A DNA stretch of 64,000 nt from Ligula intestinalis (GCA_036362985.1 JAYGXS010000005.1:1959361-2023360), one strand, 5' to 3'. Shown: positions 10,840 to 22,130, numbered from the stretch's first letter. The notes: a model not told the origin generated them from the letters alone. Program-made: numbers and translations.

Positions 10840-11410
10840 AGACTTTGTGCGGGTACTACTGCACTGTCTACCCTCGCTCACCTATAGTAGGTGTCAAGCC
10901 TGACTCTAAGAAGCCAGGGCTCGTACTGCTACTACCACTACTACTATTTCTGATACTACTACTAGGGTGTAGCTGAGTGATATTTTTGCTGGTACTATTA
11001 CTGACTGTATGGTAAGTCAGAAGTGACGCTGGTTAAAGTCAGCGCAGGGCTCATATCCCCTTAATCTCAACAAGAAGTGCATTTGTACTGGTGCTAGCAC
11101 TGATGCTACCATTTGTCATCGGTGACGTTGACTGGGTTTAACTATTTCGGGTAAGTAAATGCTTGGGGTCCTGAGCAAAGCTGCGTTCGCCTGGGTTTCC
11201 GCACTCTCAACTCGATCCATCGAACTGTACGGACTAAGATGCTGCTGTTATAGGTACTTGCCTATGCTAGAAGTGCTAATTCTAGTAATCATGTTTACTA
11301 AGGCCAGTAGATAGTATACTATAATAACTGCCTCTGTATGCTTTTTAAGGAGTCGCACCCAGTATGCCCTCCCAATCTGTGTTAGGTAATAGTGATTAGC
11401 ATTTTAATAA
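10840..11410. repeat. dispersed repeat, short copy inverted relative to 4010-4590
   Basis: From 10,855 the sequence reads as the reverse complement of the 4.0-4.6-kb copy, including the tgctttttaaggagtcgcac block near 11,340. A degenerate CTA array lies at 10,918-10,970. No coding similarity was found. The two copies lie in neighbouring introns of the lectin gene, in opposite orientation and about 6 kb apart. Confidence 0.6.
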
Positions 11411-11574
11411 TAATAATAATAGACCGTTTGTAAAGTAGTGCACAAGTCCTACCATGCCCTTATGTTGAACATTTTGCCGTCTATAGACTACATTTAGGCG
11501 TAATAAAGTGTCTATCTGGAGTATTACGGGGTGGTGTTGATACTAATCTGACACTCGTTCACCCTCTTTCCGCT

Positions 11575-11690
11575 CATTCTTGTTGATTAACATTCATCCC
11601 TACCTTATCACACTCGTTGATTACAGTTCACCCCTACCTTCTTACACTCGTTGATTAACATTCACCCCTGCCCCCTTACGAACGCTTGAT
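11575..11690 (+). repeat. short tandem repeat, about 34-bp unit, about 3 copies
   Basis: The core cactcgttgatta plus catt/agttcacccctacctt recurs three times in a row with small differences. It is a minisatellite of unknown role. Confidence 0.75.
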
Positions 11691-11699
11691 TTTTGCCTA

Positions 11700-13200
11700 T
11701 ATAACCGCTCTTCATCCCTTTTTAGTTCGTGTACAACAATTATAAGATGAGTAAAGCCCAATTCTAGGGTACTCAACTTGTCATTCTTCTCGACTGTTCG
11801 GCTATTGCGTACTGAATAACTCGACTATATCCCAATCACGACATACGGCAAGACAGGATCAGGGAGGTATAGTAGGACAGCCTAAGTCAGTGCAACAGGA
11901 ATACAGTTCAGTTCAGTTTGATTAGGGAGATATAGGTCAATACCTTTGAACTCCCCCTTTGTACAATATTGGCAAAATTGGTGATGCTGATAATATTTAT
12001 GATACATATATGCAGTCTCATTGAATACAGTAGGCAAAACATTGTTTTTTATAAGAGCACCCTGTATGTGTTACCATCCTTAACAAAACTTGCCAGTCAG
12101 GTCAATAAATCTACAAAGACAATAAGAAGCGAATTTGTGAAGCCGCACATTATCTGATTCTGGGAAACCTGCAAAAGCCCAAGACCTTCAGGGCCTTTAA
12201 CGCTCGGAAAGGGGGAAATGGAGCATAAAAAGAGGAGGCAATAGGTGGCCGCTACCAGTTGCGCCTAGGACGTATGTCCGAAAAGACCGCTAGCGAAAGA
12301 TTAAGATGATGACTAATTTTGTGTCTGAAAATTGATCTCGGGAGCACCCATTTGCAGACCGGTTTTAGCAAGTCACAGAGTATGTGGCAGAAGCACTTTA
12401 TGCGTCTGCAACAAACTAATCAGTCAGCACAGGCTAGGGAGCTGAGATGTCACGAATTGTGGTGAATATGCGAGTTCCAGATGTATGTAGACGTATGGGA
12501 AAAGTCTGTTTGAGCCGTAGCCATTTTGATCATGTACAGGAGGTCATCGTCAGAGATAAAATTGACAACAAAGCAGGCAACATTCAGAGGGATGGCGCGT
12601 CAATAAAATACCAGTAGCGCCAGTCCAGCGGTGAATGCGCATGGCTGTGTATGTCGGTGCCAGATCGATATATCGATTAACTAAATTTGCCTAGTAGACC
12701 CAGGATTCACCCAAATCGCGGCTCGCCTTGCTTTTGGCGAAGGCGATTAGCTTGTGGTTGCAAATTTAAACTCATTGCCTATTTCGTAATCATGGACAGC
12801 AACTTGTGATAATTCGTCAGCCCGTCGACAGTCAGCAACTTTTTTATGAATGCGCGAGCCAAGCATGCATCCTGTCTGACCTGTGCGGGTACAAGGACAT
12901 TTTAGGCGTGGGATGCAGCTGACCGCTTACTGAGACTTAATCGGTCCTTGATGTTTATGGTGCTGCAGCGTATGGAAGCTTTGGGTCGGTGTGCAATTTC
13001 GATACCTAGGTCCGCAGTTGCCGCATTTTATCTCTTAGGATAAACTCCTGTGCGGGTTTGATTGCGGCAATCGAACAAACTTCTTATTCCCTAATTCCAA
13101 GCCGAGATATATCTTGATCTGAAAGGAGAGCAAGTCCGTGCGCGGTCACGATGCCTCGAGTTAAAGTGAGCCATGACCTCTGTTGTTATACATTGATATT
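11700..13200. other. long intronic stretch without recognised feature
   Basis: This stretch is AT-rich. I see no LINE, tRNA or TIR signature. A short open frame near 11,969-12,157 is hydrophobic at its start but lacks any domain signal and lies on the strand opposite the lectin exons. Confidence 0.3.
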
Positions 13201-13210
13201 CTCTGCACAC

Positions 13211-13290
13211 TCAAACATTCATTCGTTATGCAAATACGGGCTCCAGTCGATAAGCCGTCATGAAATCTGTTGGATATAATAAATCTTACT
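13211..13290 (+). repeat. diverged Penelope-type terminal repeat fragment
   Basis: The order attcgttatgcaaatacggg, gataagccgtcatgaaatc, then aataaat follows the right arm of the Penelope-like element at 55,275-55,340, at roughly 70% identity by eye. It is a degenerate solo fragment. Confidence 0.45.
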
Positions 13291-13504
13291 GCACATCCTA
13301 TTTTAAGGTCACTAAAATATTAGCATTATCATGACCTAACTTAAAGACATCATTATGTTCTTTATCTGTTAAGCAGAAATCAGTGAACAGCTAAGAGGGC
13401 ATATTTATTCATAAAATATTCTATAAAATTCTATGAAATATTCTACAATCGAATGCGGACACCTTTATCGGGTGAGTTATGATAAGAGTTTAACTACGAC
13501 ATAC

Positions 13505-13655
13505 CAGACAGTATGGAGATGCATTCGGGCGAAAGACGTCGGCTGGGATCCTTCCAATGTGTAAAGGGGACGGCTGGATAGCCGGAAACCCATTGGAGCA
13601 TAGTATGCGACCAGCGTAAACCGATCCAGTAGTGTTCTGGTTTTCCTTTGGCATG
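13505..13655 (-). CDS. C-type lectin domain exon (CTLD 1, central part)
   Basis: This 151-bp minus-strand exon has acceptor ctttctatgtggcag in phase 0 and donor G|gtatgt in phase 1. Its 50 codons include EHYWIGLRW, LQWVSGYP, FTHWKDPS and ECISILS. These are the WIGL core, the turn tryptophans and the fourth Cys of a CTLD. The entry phase matches the exit of the exon at 15,719 and the exit phase matches the exon at 9604-9761. The three exons therefore form one continuous domain. The canonical EPN/QPD ligand loop reads KDPSRR here, so classic Ca-dependent sugar binding is doubtful for this domain. Confidence 0.88.
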
Positions 13656-13659
13656 CTGC

Positions 13660-14840
13660 CACATAGAAAGACTGTCTTTAGGCCAGCAATTTCATAACAA
13701 AAAACACTGAAATATACAAACTCTGGATGCGGGATCGACGTTTATTATGTGTAGCAGAGTAACTAGTGTCGCTGCATCGCCTTCTAGCTAATGCCAGTAG
13801 TAGCATGTTTGGGAAGATACTATTCGGTGCTGTGGTTATTATTTAGATAAGCCCGGCACAAAGTTGATACCAACAACGACCAAAAACGTTGCAAAACATT
13901 TCAGAAATAATTTTTTAAAAAAACTTCCTTTTGTTCTTCTGCTCTCCTGTACATATTTGCATTGTAAAAGGTCACTATATCGACTTTGTAGAAGTCGAAA
14001 AGTGGACGCTCGATTTAAGCAGCAATGGTAATGCATAACCTACTTACAAAATAAATTTAAAGAATGAGAAACACAAGATAGGTCCGTTTTCGACGAAGTA
14101 ACAGATGCTGTGTTGGTTAGAACAAGACAGGTTGGTGAAAGCAACGGCAGGCAATTTAATGAACGGATTTTCAGGATTAACTATGAAATTAGTCTGCATG
14201 GAGCAAACGAAAACTCAAAATGTCTTGCATTTTTGCTGAAATTAGAATAAAACCAGTCCTTTGCATTACGTCTACTTATCGCAACGATTTTTTTATACGG
14301 TAGGTCTTGGAAAGACAAAATATGGCGCGAATTAAATTTTCTACTGTGATCATAAAATGGTGTTCAAAACTGCATCAGAAGGCGAATACAGTACGAAGCA
14401 ATGAATTTAGATCCAGGCAAAGAAAGCATTGTCAAATCTTTCCTTCGTTTACAATGTTTTCTTCTCCGAAACAACATGAATGCGAGGCATTTTTGATGCT
14501 TTTTCTTTGTTGCTGTCTTGAGAGATTGTAAAAAGACGAGAAACCGTCATAACGCTGTTGTTCACTTCGGTTGCCGCGACGCACCGCACAGACCACAAAA
14601 GTAACTACCCAATTGAATATCATATTTTTCATGTTTCATCAATAGAGGGTAGGGAACGGATGCATGAAAACCCTTTCTTTGCAGCCACCGGACATATGAA
14701 AGTGTTCAGCTTAGACCAATCCCCCCGCCAAAGCAGGGGCACCCCCGTGAACGGTACAATTTACTGTTCAAATAAGGCGTCGTATTTCTTCTTGAACCCA
14801 GCAACTGTGTCAGCAGCAACAACATCGGGGGGAAAGATTG
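13660..14840. other. intronic stretch without recognised feature
   Basis: An AT-rich intron of the lectin gene. No domain similarity was recognised in the small frames at 13,839-14,632. Confidence 0.3.
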
Positions 14841-14844
14841 TTCC

Positions 14845-15142
14845 GTGCATTCACGGCACGCCTTGTTAGTCGATAGACATGCGGGAGGCCATCTGTCCAT
14901 TGTACCACCAGTTTGAAACAGTGTCCGCGCATAGGCGTATCAACGGCCAGTTTGAAGTACTGTGCGATCTCCGGAATGTCACCGCAAACGATCACTCTGT
15001 ACATTATGAGTTGGTCGCCTCTGGAGCGTCGAAATTCTAGGGTAAACAGGTCCAGTGCTTTACAGCACTCCGGATATGTCAGCCTCCTCACTTCGGGCAA
15101 CATTCTTGACTCCATCCGTTGCACATATTCGATACCGGTCAT
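14845..15142 (-). pseudogene. CR1-like LINE C-terminal tail fragment
   Basis: The minus-strand peptide contains YVQRMESRMLPEV, CCKALDLFTLEFRRSRGDQL and, near its end, a decayed RRAVNARNNL. This is the LFxLExRRxRGDLI block followed by the RVxxAWNxLP block that ends many CR1 and related LINE ORF2 proteins. The RT catalytic core is missing. It lies in an intron of the lectin gene in the same orientation. Confidence 0.75.
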
Positions 15143-15718
15143 CTCGCCCTTCGTACACGGGAACCAAGCACCTTTAAGTCACTTAATTTGTCACTTTATT
15201 AAGGGAAAAGGCTTTCGATATGGTGCTTGGGCACTTTAAACCCGTTGGGGAAAGTTGGGGGTGATTCCATCGATAGGAAAGTCGGTTAACATTGCCGCAA
15301 GGTACAGTGAATATGGTGCATCAAAAATTAGTGCAAACGTTTCAAGGAAAAAGGTAAACTAGGTTTATTTTCGAAACATCAAAACAGTACACAACTTTTA
15401 AAAGAAAACGGCACAGCAAATAAAACAAGAGTCTATATAAGATTGAATAACATTAATAACTTATCCGGTGACTTTCATGACTAAGTTCATTTGAATGTGG
15501 CATTTTTCTATATTTCGCATCACCGTTTACAAAAATGAACGGTTTCGTTCGAATTGCAAGTTTTGAATGTTATCACACGCTTTTATTAATTGCTTTAAGT
15601 TCAATGATATTGAAGATTAGCTTGTTTTTTGCGTCAGTTGTTTTGTGTAAGAAAATTAAGACATTGACATGCAGGATCATGCTTAGGAAAAAATATGAAG
15701 CATGGTGTAGCGACTTAC

Positions 15719-15885
15719 TTTAGCCACAGAAGCTGCAATTGAATTTTGCGACTTAATCGAAAGTATCGTAACAAGATCTAGATTCCTCCTCTTGCACTCC
15801 GCTAGTGCAGCGGAGAACGACCGTTTTGCGTCAGGTATGGACCACGAAACAGTATTCCCGTCTTCATCAGTAAAATCTTCGGCAG
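15719..15885 (-). CDS. C-type lectin domain exon (CTLD 1, N-terminal half)
   Basis: The 3' end is sharp: GCTAAA|gtaagt at 15,719, leaving in phase 0. The peptide VSWSIPDAKRSFSAALAECK, then RRNLDLVTI and NSIAASVAK, gives the Trp, helix, Cys and DLVTI strand pattern of the first half of a CTLD. It joins in phase to the exon at 13,505-13,655. The 5' boundary is uncertain. Possible acceptors lie near 15,858, 15,875 and 15,910, none with a strong pyrimidine tract. The upstream exons with the first cysteines and the signal peptide were not identified and may lie right of 16 kb or beyond the window. Confidence 0.8.
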
Positions 15886-16482
15886 ATTTTATCAAAATAT
15901 AAAAAAATAGGTACTGTTTATAAAATTTCGGTCTCCTGAAGCTTCGCAGGAAGTAAAATGCAATAAAAACAGTAAAGAAATAAGAGGCTTCATCAGTAAG
16001 GCATCTGAATTGACTACGGCGTTTTCAAAGTAGATAAACAAATGAAAACCAAATTATCCCAGCATGATTTCATTGTTTATCATCTACAGACATAAATACG
16101 GTATTTTCTTGTCTATTTTTGTACTCAGTTTGTCCTTCTCATCTTGCTTTTGATGAGCATGGTCTCTGTGGCCGTTTATGCCCTCGTATCCAAGTATGGG
16201 AAATTAATCTGCATACTTAATAAAAGCGATCGTTTGGTTCTGTCCCGTTCCTATTCCGTTTTTGATCGGCTGGCGACAAGATTCATAGGTTTGTTCGCTG
16301 ATAGCATAGTTTAAATTTGCCATACACGCGTGTGTGTCCGCCGCTGTCGGGAACCGCTTTTGCGAGCTGTCTATCCTATGCTCCGTATCAGCAGTTTCAG
16401 GCAGACTCACTTACCATAAAAACGCTTGTCTTCTTCCACGCATACCCTCTATGTGGCCTAGGCCACATGAACCATTCACACC

Positions 16483-16720
16483 CCCCCGCCGCCGACGCAG
16501 CGAGGGATGAATCCGCTGGCTCCGGCCATTGAACGCTTAAGTGTCTACCTGTCCACTACATATGTCTACTCCACATCTGTCCACTTCTTCAGCGGCCAAA
16601 TAAAGCAATATCATCCCCCGCAGCCGACGCAGCAAGTGCTAGATTTGCTTCCTCTGGCCATTAAACACTTAGGTGTCCACCTGGAAAATGGCCAACGGAT
16701 TTACTTTATGAAATAATACA
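16483..16720 (+). pseudogene. Helitron Rep fragment with internal tandem duplication
   Basis: Residues LAIKHLGVHLENGQRIYF match the equivalent block of the larger Helitron near 26,640 (VEHLSVNLENGQRVKF). The preceding 70 bp (16,483-16,553) and the coding stretch at 16,612-16,682 are near duplicates about 130 bp apart. Only a sliver of the protein remains. Confidence 0.65.
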
Positions 16721-16914
16721 TCATGCATCAATTGCAAAATCCCAAACGATATGAGATAGCTACCCATCTTTGGTTTGGTGAGAACAAACTGTTCAAATAA
16801 TATGCTTTGGCGGTTGATCTTTCAGATTTTTCTAATTATTTAATCGAATTCCTACACAGTTTAGTGATATCCGGCGTTCCAGCAGACAAAGCTAACTCCG
16901 AAGGTTGGTGCACA

Positions 16915-17080
16915 CAACCGCTGTCGCGCGGCTGATGTCATACATTACAGAAGCCACAATTATGACCGGTTGTGCAACACAGGGGTCTGTTTATATCCCC
17001 CGCCATTCAAATCGTCCCGTCTGTTAATACCCTTCCTTTCCGATGACTTGAATTTGCAGTGACTGTTTGTTTTGCGGCTG
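16915..17080 (+). pseudogene. Helitron PIF1-type helicase fragment
   Basis: The peptide RLMSYITEATIMTGCA then VYIPR follows the C-terminal helicase block seen in the larger Helitron at 28,415-28,490 (RRLMSYLIEATIITGCAKGE). Stops follow. With the fragment at 16.5 kb it marks a second, older Helitron copy in the same orientation, with most of the middle deleted. Confidence 0.7.
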
Positions 17081-17758
17081 GCGTCAAGAGATTTGACATT
17101 AAAAAACTAATACATCAGTCATACGGAAAAAAATTCAAACTTTCCTCCGAATATTCCTATGCAGTTTGCTTAACTAAACCACACTTACCAAATCTGTTTT
17201 TTGCTTTTGGCTTAGTTACCGGCAGAGCCCAAAAAAACGTTCTCCTGTTAACGGAAGCCTTAAAGCTGACGCCCAGGTCTGATTATCGTCAGCCCAGATT
17301 TTTACTTGACTGGCAGCTGACTCCGTACCGCTAGAACAAAATTCCCCTTGGAACTCTCCCCTCCCCGTTGTTCGGGTCATCGCAGCAACTTGAAGCACGC
17401 ATTCAATCTTTGCCGGCTGCTGGCGTAGAGGCGCTGGCCATACCGCACTCGGGCTAATTCCACTAAGACTCCCTTCTAAGACAGCAGTCGGTAAAACAGC
17501 TGCTTCCTGCCAAGAGAAGTGAGTTGACAGTCCTGCTTCTGTTCGTCCCACCTTTTAGGCATTTTCAGCGGATATTCCAGGTTGGCACGCTTACATTGAC
17601 ACACTAGCGTTCAAGCCTTTGCGGACTGTTCACCCCCTTTTCCCCAACGCGCACACAGTAAGATTGAAAAGGTTCAGCTTTCACTCTAAATATTTTCTGT
17701 TTCTGGGTCTGGTATGTGTTATACAGATAGATGTCAATAAGCAAACATTAAATTTCTT

Positions 17759-18620
17759 TGGATAAGAAGACTCGAAGCTGGTCTATGCTTTCTGTTTCGC
17801 GTTAACAATAGTCCTAATCTCCCACAAATTAACGCTCTCCTTCCAGTAGACTGACCTTTCGCCCCTCGTAACTCTTCCATGATAATTTTACCACCTCGTA
17901 GATCCACATCTACTTGTTATCGCTTTTTTACCTCCAAATATGCTTTTATTTGGAACAACCTTCCTCTCGATATTAGATTTTCTTCTACACTGTCGATTTT
18001 TAAAGGCAAATTATAAAAGCATTTAAATTTAGAGGAAATAAAGTCATTACTTTCTGTTTCCTTTCCAAACACGCAAGTTGTAGATTTTGAAAAGGGTCCT
18101 CCTGGCATTTGAAGCTCTTCCCAAGGTACTAAAATGGTTTCTAAATATGTTAGCACTTCCCTCTGCAGAGTCAAGCATCACTTCCAAGGGCTGCGAATTC
18201 TTCTCCGTTTTTGCAACCTTCGCTGTGGTCTTCGAGATTGGCTCTGGAATCTGGTGGGTCGCAACTCGATGATGTTGCCTTGACTTCTACTGCCTTCTCC
18301 TGCCTCCCGGATGACCCCTTCTTAACTCAACGATATATTTTTTTTTCCCATGACCATAAACGTCCCGAACCCTCAACATCAGGTCCCAAACTAACCACAT
18401 CAAACCCTTTTATCTATTAAGGCAGTTTTTTCTCCTAAATTTTTTTGGAACTCGGTGGCCCGCTGAACTCATCCACCGATCTAGGAGTTCTTTTTACGGC
18501 CGATGACAATTATTTTATAAGAGTTCACTGCTTATCATCATTATTTTTATTTTCATGATAGCACTAAGTTTGTAACGAGAGAGCCCCTTGGGCCTTAAAC
18601 ATACAAATTATTATTATTAT
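17759..18620 (+). pseudogene. CR1-like LINE 3' end (same family as 37.7-42.5 kb)
   Basis: The frame RRLEAGLCFLFRVNNSPN, KYAFIWNNLPLDIR and NTQVVDFEKGPPGI (ending near 18,110) matches the C-terminus of the minus-strand LINE at 37,708-38,238, with a few internal stops. About 500 bp of 3' untranslated sequence follows. It ends in the block gagccccttgggccttaaac and an ATT-rich tail near 18,620. The same terminal block recurs at 32,950-33,010. This copy preserves the family's 3' terminus, which the 37.7-kb copy lacks. Confidence 0.82.
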
Positions 18621-18705
18621 ATTATAACCTGGGGCTGAAACCGCTCCCAGCCGTTACCGTAAACGCGCTAATCCTAAAGCTCATTTCCTTAATCTTCTAA
18701 ACCAG

Positions 18706-18733
18706 CCCCCCCCCCCCCCCCCCCCCCCCCCCC
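18706..18733 (+). repeat. 28-nt poly-C tract
   Basis: An uninterrupted run of 28 C lies inside the second tandem repeat unit. The length may be uncertain because of homopolymer sequencing error. Confidence 0.9.
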
Positions 18734-19356
18734 ATGGGCAGCAGGCAGTAAAGCAGCTGCCTTCTGCCAAGAAGTGAGTAAGTAGTAATGCGTCCGCTCG
18801 CCCCACCGTTTAGGCGGTTCAGTGCAAAATCCAGGTTGGCGCGATTACACTGACACACTCGCGTTCAAGCCCTAGCTTCCATATTCACCCCCCTTAACCC
18901 CCTTCCTTTCTCGACGCGCACACAACCTTTGGCGCTGAAATCGCTCTCGGTCGCTGCCATAAACGCAGTAACCGTGAAGCCATTGACCTACATTCACTAG
19001 TCCCCACCCTCCCCTCCTAAACCTCTCCTCATCCAAGCACAGCAGGCTTTCAAACAGCTGCCTTCTGCCAAGAAGTGAAAACGCTCCCCTCTTCTAAGAC
19101 ACCCAATTAGACAGTAATGCGCCCGTCCATCCCGCCATAGGCCTTTTTGTTGCACAGATCAGTTTGCCCAATTAAAATACTTTTCGGCCAGCCCTAAGTT
19201 GCGGTGAAACTGCCCACCGTTTAAACTTTTTTTCACATCCGAACCGAACACATTTCCATTATGCACGACAGTACCGATGACAGAAATGCTATCAACGCGA
19301 AACTTCTGCTCCCGATGGGCCTACGGCTTAAAGTATCGTTGCAAATATTTTATTCT

Positions 19357-19645
19357 AATTTTTATTACTGGCAAGAGTTAGGACTCTGAGATACGCGTAT
19401 TTCTGGGTCATTGCCCTTCATCGGTCAGAGTTACCTGATTTAATTATAGCCACAGAAACTGCCGCTACACCAGGTGGCTCAGTGGATAGGACGGTCGTCT
19501 CTAGCTCACTGGTCCCGGGTTCAAAACTCGAGTGTAGCGGCAGTTTCTGCGGCTATCCTTGAATCGGGTTACTCTGACCGATGAAGGGTAATGACTCAGA
19601 AATACGCGTATCTCAGAGTCCTAACGTTTGCCAGTAATAAAAATT
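19357..19645 (+). mobile_element. foldback element with apical tRNA-like sequence (copy 3, best preserved)
   Basis: The left arm 19,357-19,470 and right arm 19,532-19,645 are each 114 bp and near-perfect reverse complements, sharing aatttttattactgg, gactctgagatacgcgtatt and gccgctacac among others. The 61-bp loop carries a plus-strand tRNA-like promoter pair: A box TGGCTCAGTGG (19,475-19,485) and B box GGTTCAAAAC (19,518-19,527). An 8-bp direct repeat, cttaaagt, lies at 19,327-19,334 and 19,651-19,658 and could be a target duplication, although 22 bp separate it from the left arm. No protein is encoded. It sits just upstream of the Helitron. Confidence 0.85.
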
Positions 19646-19849
19646 GATAACTTAAAGTTGGCGAGTAACATAATTGTTTCGTTGAGTAAAAAAGTGGAAG
19701 TGTTTACAAATTTGCCAGACGAAACAAGCCAGGATTGGTGAATCCTGAGCGAGATCGGAGTACACCCATGTACTTATATTTTATGCTTTTACTCAATGCT
19801 CCCATTCGTTTGCAGGTTCTACCTTACTGGAAAGGAGACAAAATACAGC

Positions 19850-20877
19850 GGCCGCCAGAAGTCAGGTAAAGGCAAACGAACAGAGAGGGAGTCGAAGAAG
19901 TAGGCGGAAATTCGCCGAAGCTAATAGGCGTTCGCAGGAAGCAACAGAAGGAAGAAGGCTACGGCTGGAGTCCCGCGCCCTGCGTAAGCAATTTCGACGC
20001 TCTTAAGAAACCCCCGCCCAAACCTTTCAAAGAAGGCAGCAAGATAGGACAAGACATTCACAAAATCGACAAACCGAACCTCCTGCCCGTAAGAGTGCCC
20101 GTCTGGCTAAGAGAACAACACAAACAGCAACGCAACGACAAAACAAAGCTGCTAACTCCAGCCTCAACTCTAATTATACGGTTTGGTAACTTTATCCCGT
20201 CGGCGGCTTCTGCAACTGCTCGGCAATGGTACAATGCCGCTCTGAATAACAATCCAAACCTTCCCTTTGTCGGAGACACAAATGTTTGCATTGGTCGGAC
20301 GGTGGAAGTTTGCGGGCATTGTCAGGCAAAAACGGCCTAACGAAACCAACGGCATGTGCTGCTCTTATGGCAAAGTTTTACCGGATGGCTTCCCTCATCC
20401 ACCAGACCTGCTCCAAAGTTGACTTGACGGTGAAGCCGACGAGTCGAAACATTTTCTATCAAACATAAGAAAATACAACGGGGCCTTCCAGATGACCTCT
20501 TTTGGTGCCAAAATTGTTGGTGGGATTGTATTTATGCCAACCTTTAATGTGGAAGGTCAAGTTGGCCACCGGATTGGATCGTTGCTACCTCCGCCTGACG
20601 GCCAGCCAAAATTTCTCCAAATATACTTCGTAGAAGACGTCCACCAACAAGCCCAAACCAGATCAAGTGTGTTTCCTGACCTGAAACGTCATGTAATAGT
20701 CTCCCTTCAAGAGATGCTGCACAAACGCAACAGCTACGTGAACACTTTCAACACTGCGTTGGAGGTGCACGCTTCCACTGACTTCACCATCTTTATAAAC
20801 TCCGACAAACGTTTCCGGGGAGAACATCAACGGAGATGTTATGCTCCTGCATGCAATGAGGTTGCCGTCATCATGAC
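19850..20877 (+). pseudogene. Helitron RepHel, N-terminal segment (5' of the gypsy insertion)
   Basis: The first part is a basic, Arg/Glu-rich stretch with ANRRSQEATEGRRLRL and ARKSARLAKRTT, typical of Helitron N-termini, followed by a Cys-rich block near 20,310-20,360. From 20,492 a cleaner frame reads MTSFGAKIVGG, HRIGSLLPPPDGQPKF, LQIYFVEDV and INSDKRFRGEHQRRCYAP. These are the conserved leader blocks of animal Helitron Rep proteins. Stops and frame changes occur before 20,492. The frame is cut at 20,877 by the gypsy element and resumes in phase at 25,342. The 5' TC terminus of the Helitron was not located. Confidence 0.85.
20873..20877 (+). other. target-site duplication (atgac), left copy
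   Basis: The 5-bp sequence atgac flanks the gypsy element here and recurs at 25,337-25,341. Five base pairs is the usual Ty3/gypsy duplication length. Confidence 0.9.
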
Positions 20878-21225
20878 TGTTATGTCCCCAGGACTAGTAA
20901 GTGGAAGGAGGCAAAGCTGGTCTGATCGTGACAGTCTTTATTCAGGCTAACATAGAGATAGCAGAAAGATGAATCGGCGCGTCCAGTACAGCTCTTTATA
21001 AGGGACTGGTCCTTCAAGACTGTTTCCGGCCTATTGAAAGAGTGGGGTGGTTCTGGCGTGGTTCAACGCCGCGACACGCTTTGGAACATCGCAGTGCACG
21101 CGAGGGCGGGCGTCACGTGTGCTCACGCTGCGCGCAGCCGGTCTGCCGGTCTGCCGGCATGGCTTATCTGGGGTGCACTGCCAACTCTAAGCCCTGAGTG
21201 CGTCACCGTTCGCGTCCCCATAACA
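20878..21225 (-). repeat. 3' LTR of the gypsy element (full length)
   Basis: This 348-bp LTR starts TGTTATGG and ends CATAACA in element orientation. It holds a TATA-like box (cttataaag) and a polyadenylation signal (aataaag near 20,943), which is a normal U3-R-U5 layout. The polypurine tract aaaagagggagg lies directly upstream (21,226-21,237). Confidence 0.9.
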
Positions 21226-21335
21226 CCTCCCTCTTTTGAAAGATGGACCTCATACTTCTTCCTGCTTGGATCCACGCCGAGGTGTTTAGGCCGTTGAACT
21301 TTTCGATTACTTTTACTGATAGGCAGTGGTGACGA

Positions 21336-22130
21336 CTATGTCTCTACCCTGGGTGGCGGGACCTCGAATGTATCACATAGCACATCGAGTGCTATTTGGC
21401 CACCCGAAGATACTCTGCATCTCAGTTGATTTGCGTGCCGTTTGATTCTTCCTGCTGCCGTTTCGACCTCAAAAACGACGCTTCTCACCTTTCTGACAAC
21501 GCCGTCCATCCCTGGTTTCTCGCCGGCTTGTAATTTCGGGCAAACACATATTCTCCCTCGCGAAAGTACTGCTTTGGCGGGCTGGTTGGCCGATCTTTGG
21601 GTTTTATTTACTGCAGCCGTACATCGGGTTGTCGGCCCAAAAACCGCTCTGCTGGTGTTTGACCACCCAGATCTCCTCTCGCAGTAGTTCTGTACGCTAG
21701 GAGACACGTGTTCAAGCAGTCCATTTTCACCCCAGCGGCCCAAATTTTCCTCATCACTCTCTTGAATGTGTCCACAAACCGTTCTGCCTGCCCGTTCGAT
21801 TGGGAATGAGAGAGCGGTGAGGTTACATGTTGAACTCCTAATTGTTGGCATAACTATTGGAACAGCGATGATGTAAACTGGGTGCCATCATCGGTCACAA
21901 TCTCCTTAGGAATGCCATATCTAGAGATAAGCTCCTCCACCCCTTTTGCTGTGACCTCCGTGGTAGCTGCTGCAACATCATAAACTTCCAGCCACTTCGA
22001 CAACGCATCTACTACAACTAGAAACATTCGGTTGAAGAATGGGCCGGCGAATTCCATGTGAACTCGACTGCACGGTCTTATCACCTCTGGCCATGGCACA
22101 GGTTGTACTTTTGGGGGATTTTAAGCCTCA
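21336..22130 (-). pseudogene. gypsy integrase core and C-terminus
   Basis: The frame at 22,099-21,854 contains VHMEFAGPFF, VVVDALSKWLEV and IVTDDGTQFTSSLF. These provide two of the three catalytic acidic positions of a DDE integrase (the first aspartate of the canonical block reads E). A frame break follows. The next frame holds QSNGQAERFVDTF with the catalytic Glu, then CLLAYRTT and a C-terminal basic segment to about 21,350. This is gypsy-type integrase. The break between the second D and E makes it inactive. Confidence 0.88.

Larger units (their letters stand above)
17440..19140 (+). repeat. tandem and interspersed roughly 285-bp repeat units
   Basis: Three related units are visible at about 17,470-17,660, 18,640-18,925 and 18,926-19,140. 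Each carries a GCTGAAA-to-CGTAAACGC block, an acagctgccttctgccaaga block, and a block of the ccaggttggc to gacacactcgcgttcaagcc type in those that are complete. A LINE fragment (17,759-18,620) is inserted between the first unit and the others. The function is unknown. Confidence 0.65.

Noticed and set aside
11549..11690. CRISPR-like array
   Set aside because: Repeats are directly tandem with no unique spacers, and the genome is eukaryotic.
19471..19531. Functional tRNA gene at the apex of the foldback
   Set aside because: No matching acceptor stem and no clear anticodon arm; best read as tRNA-derived.
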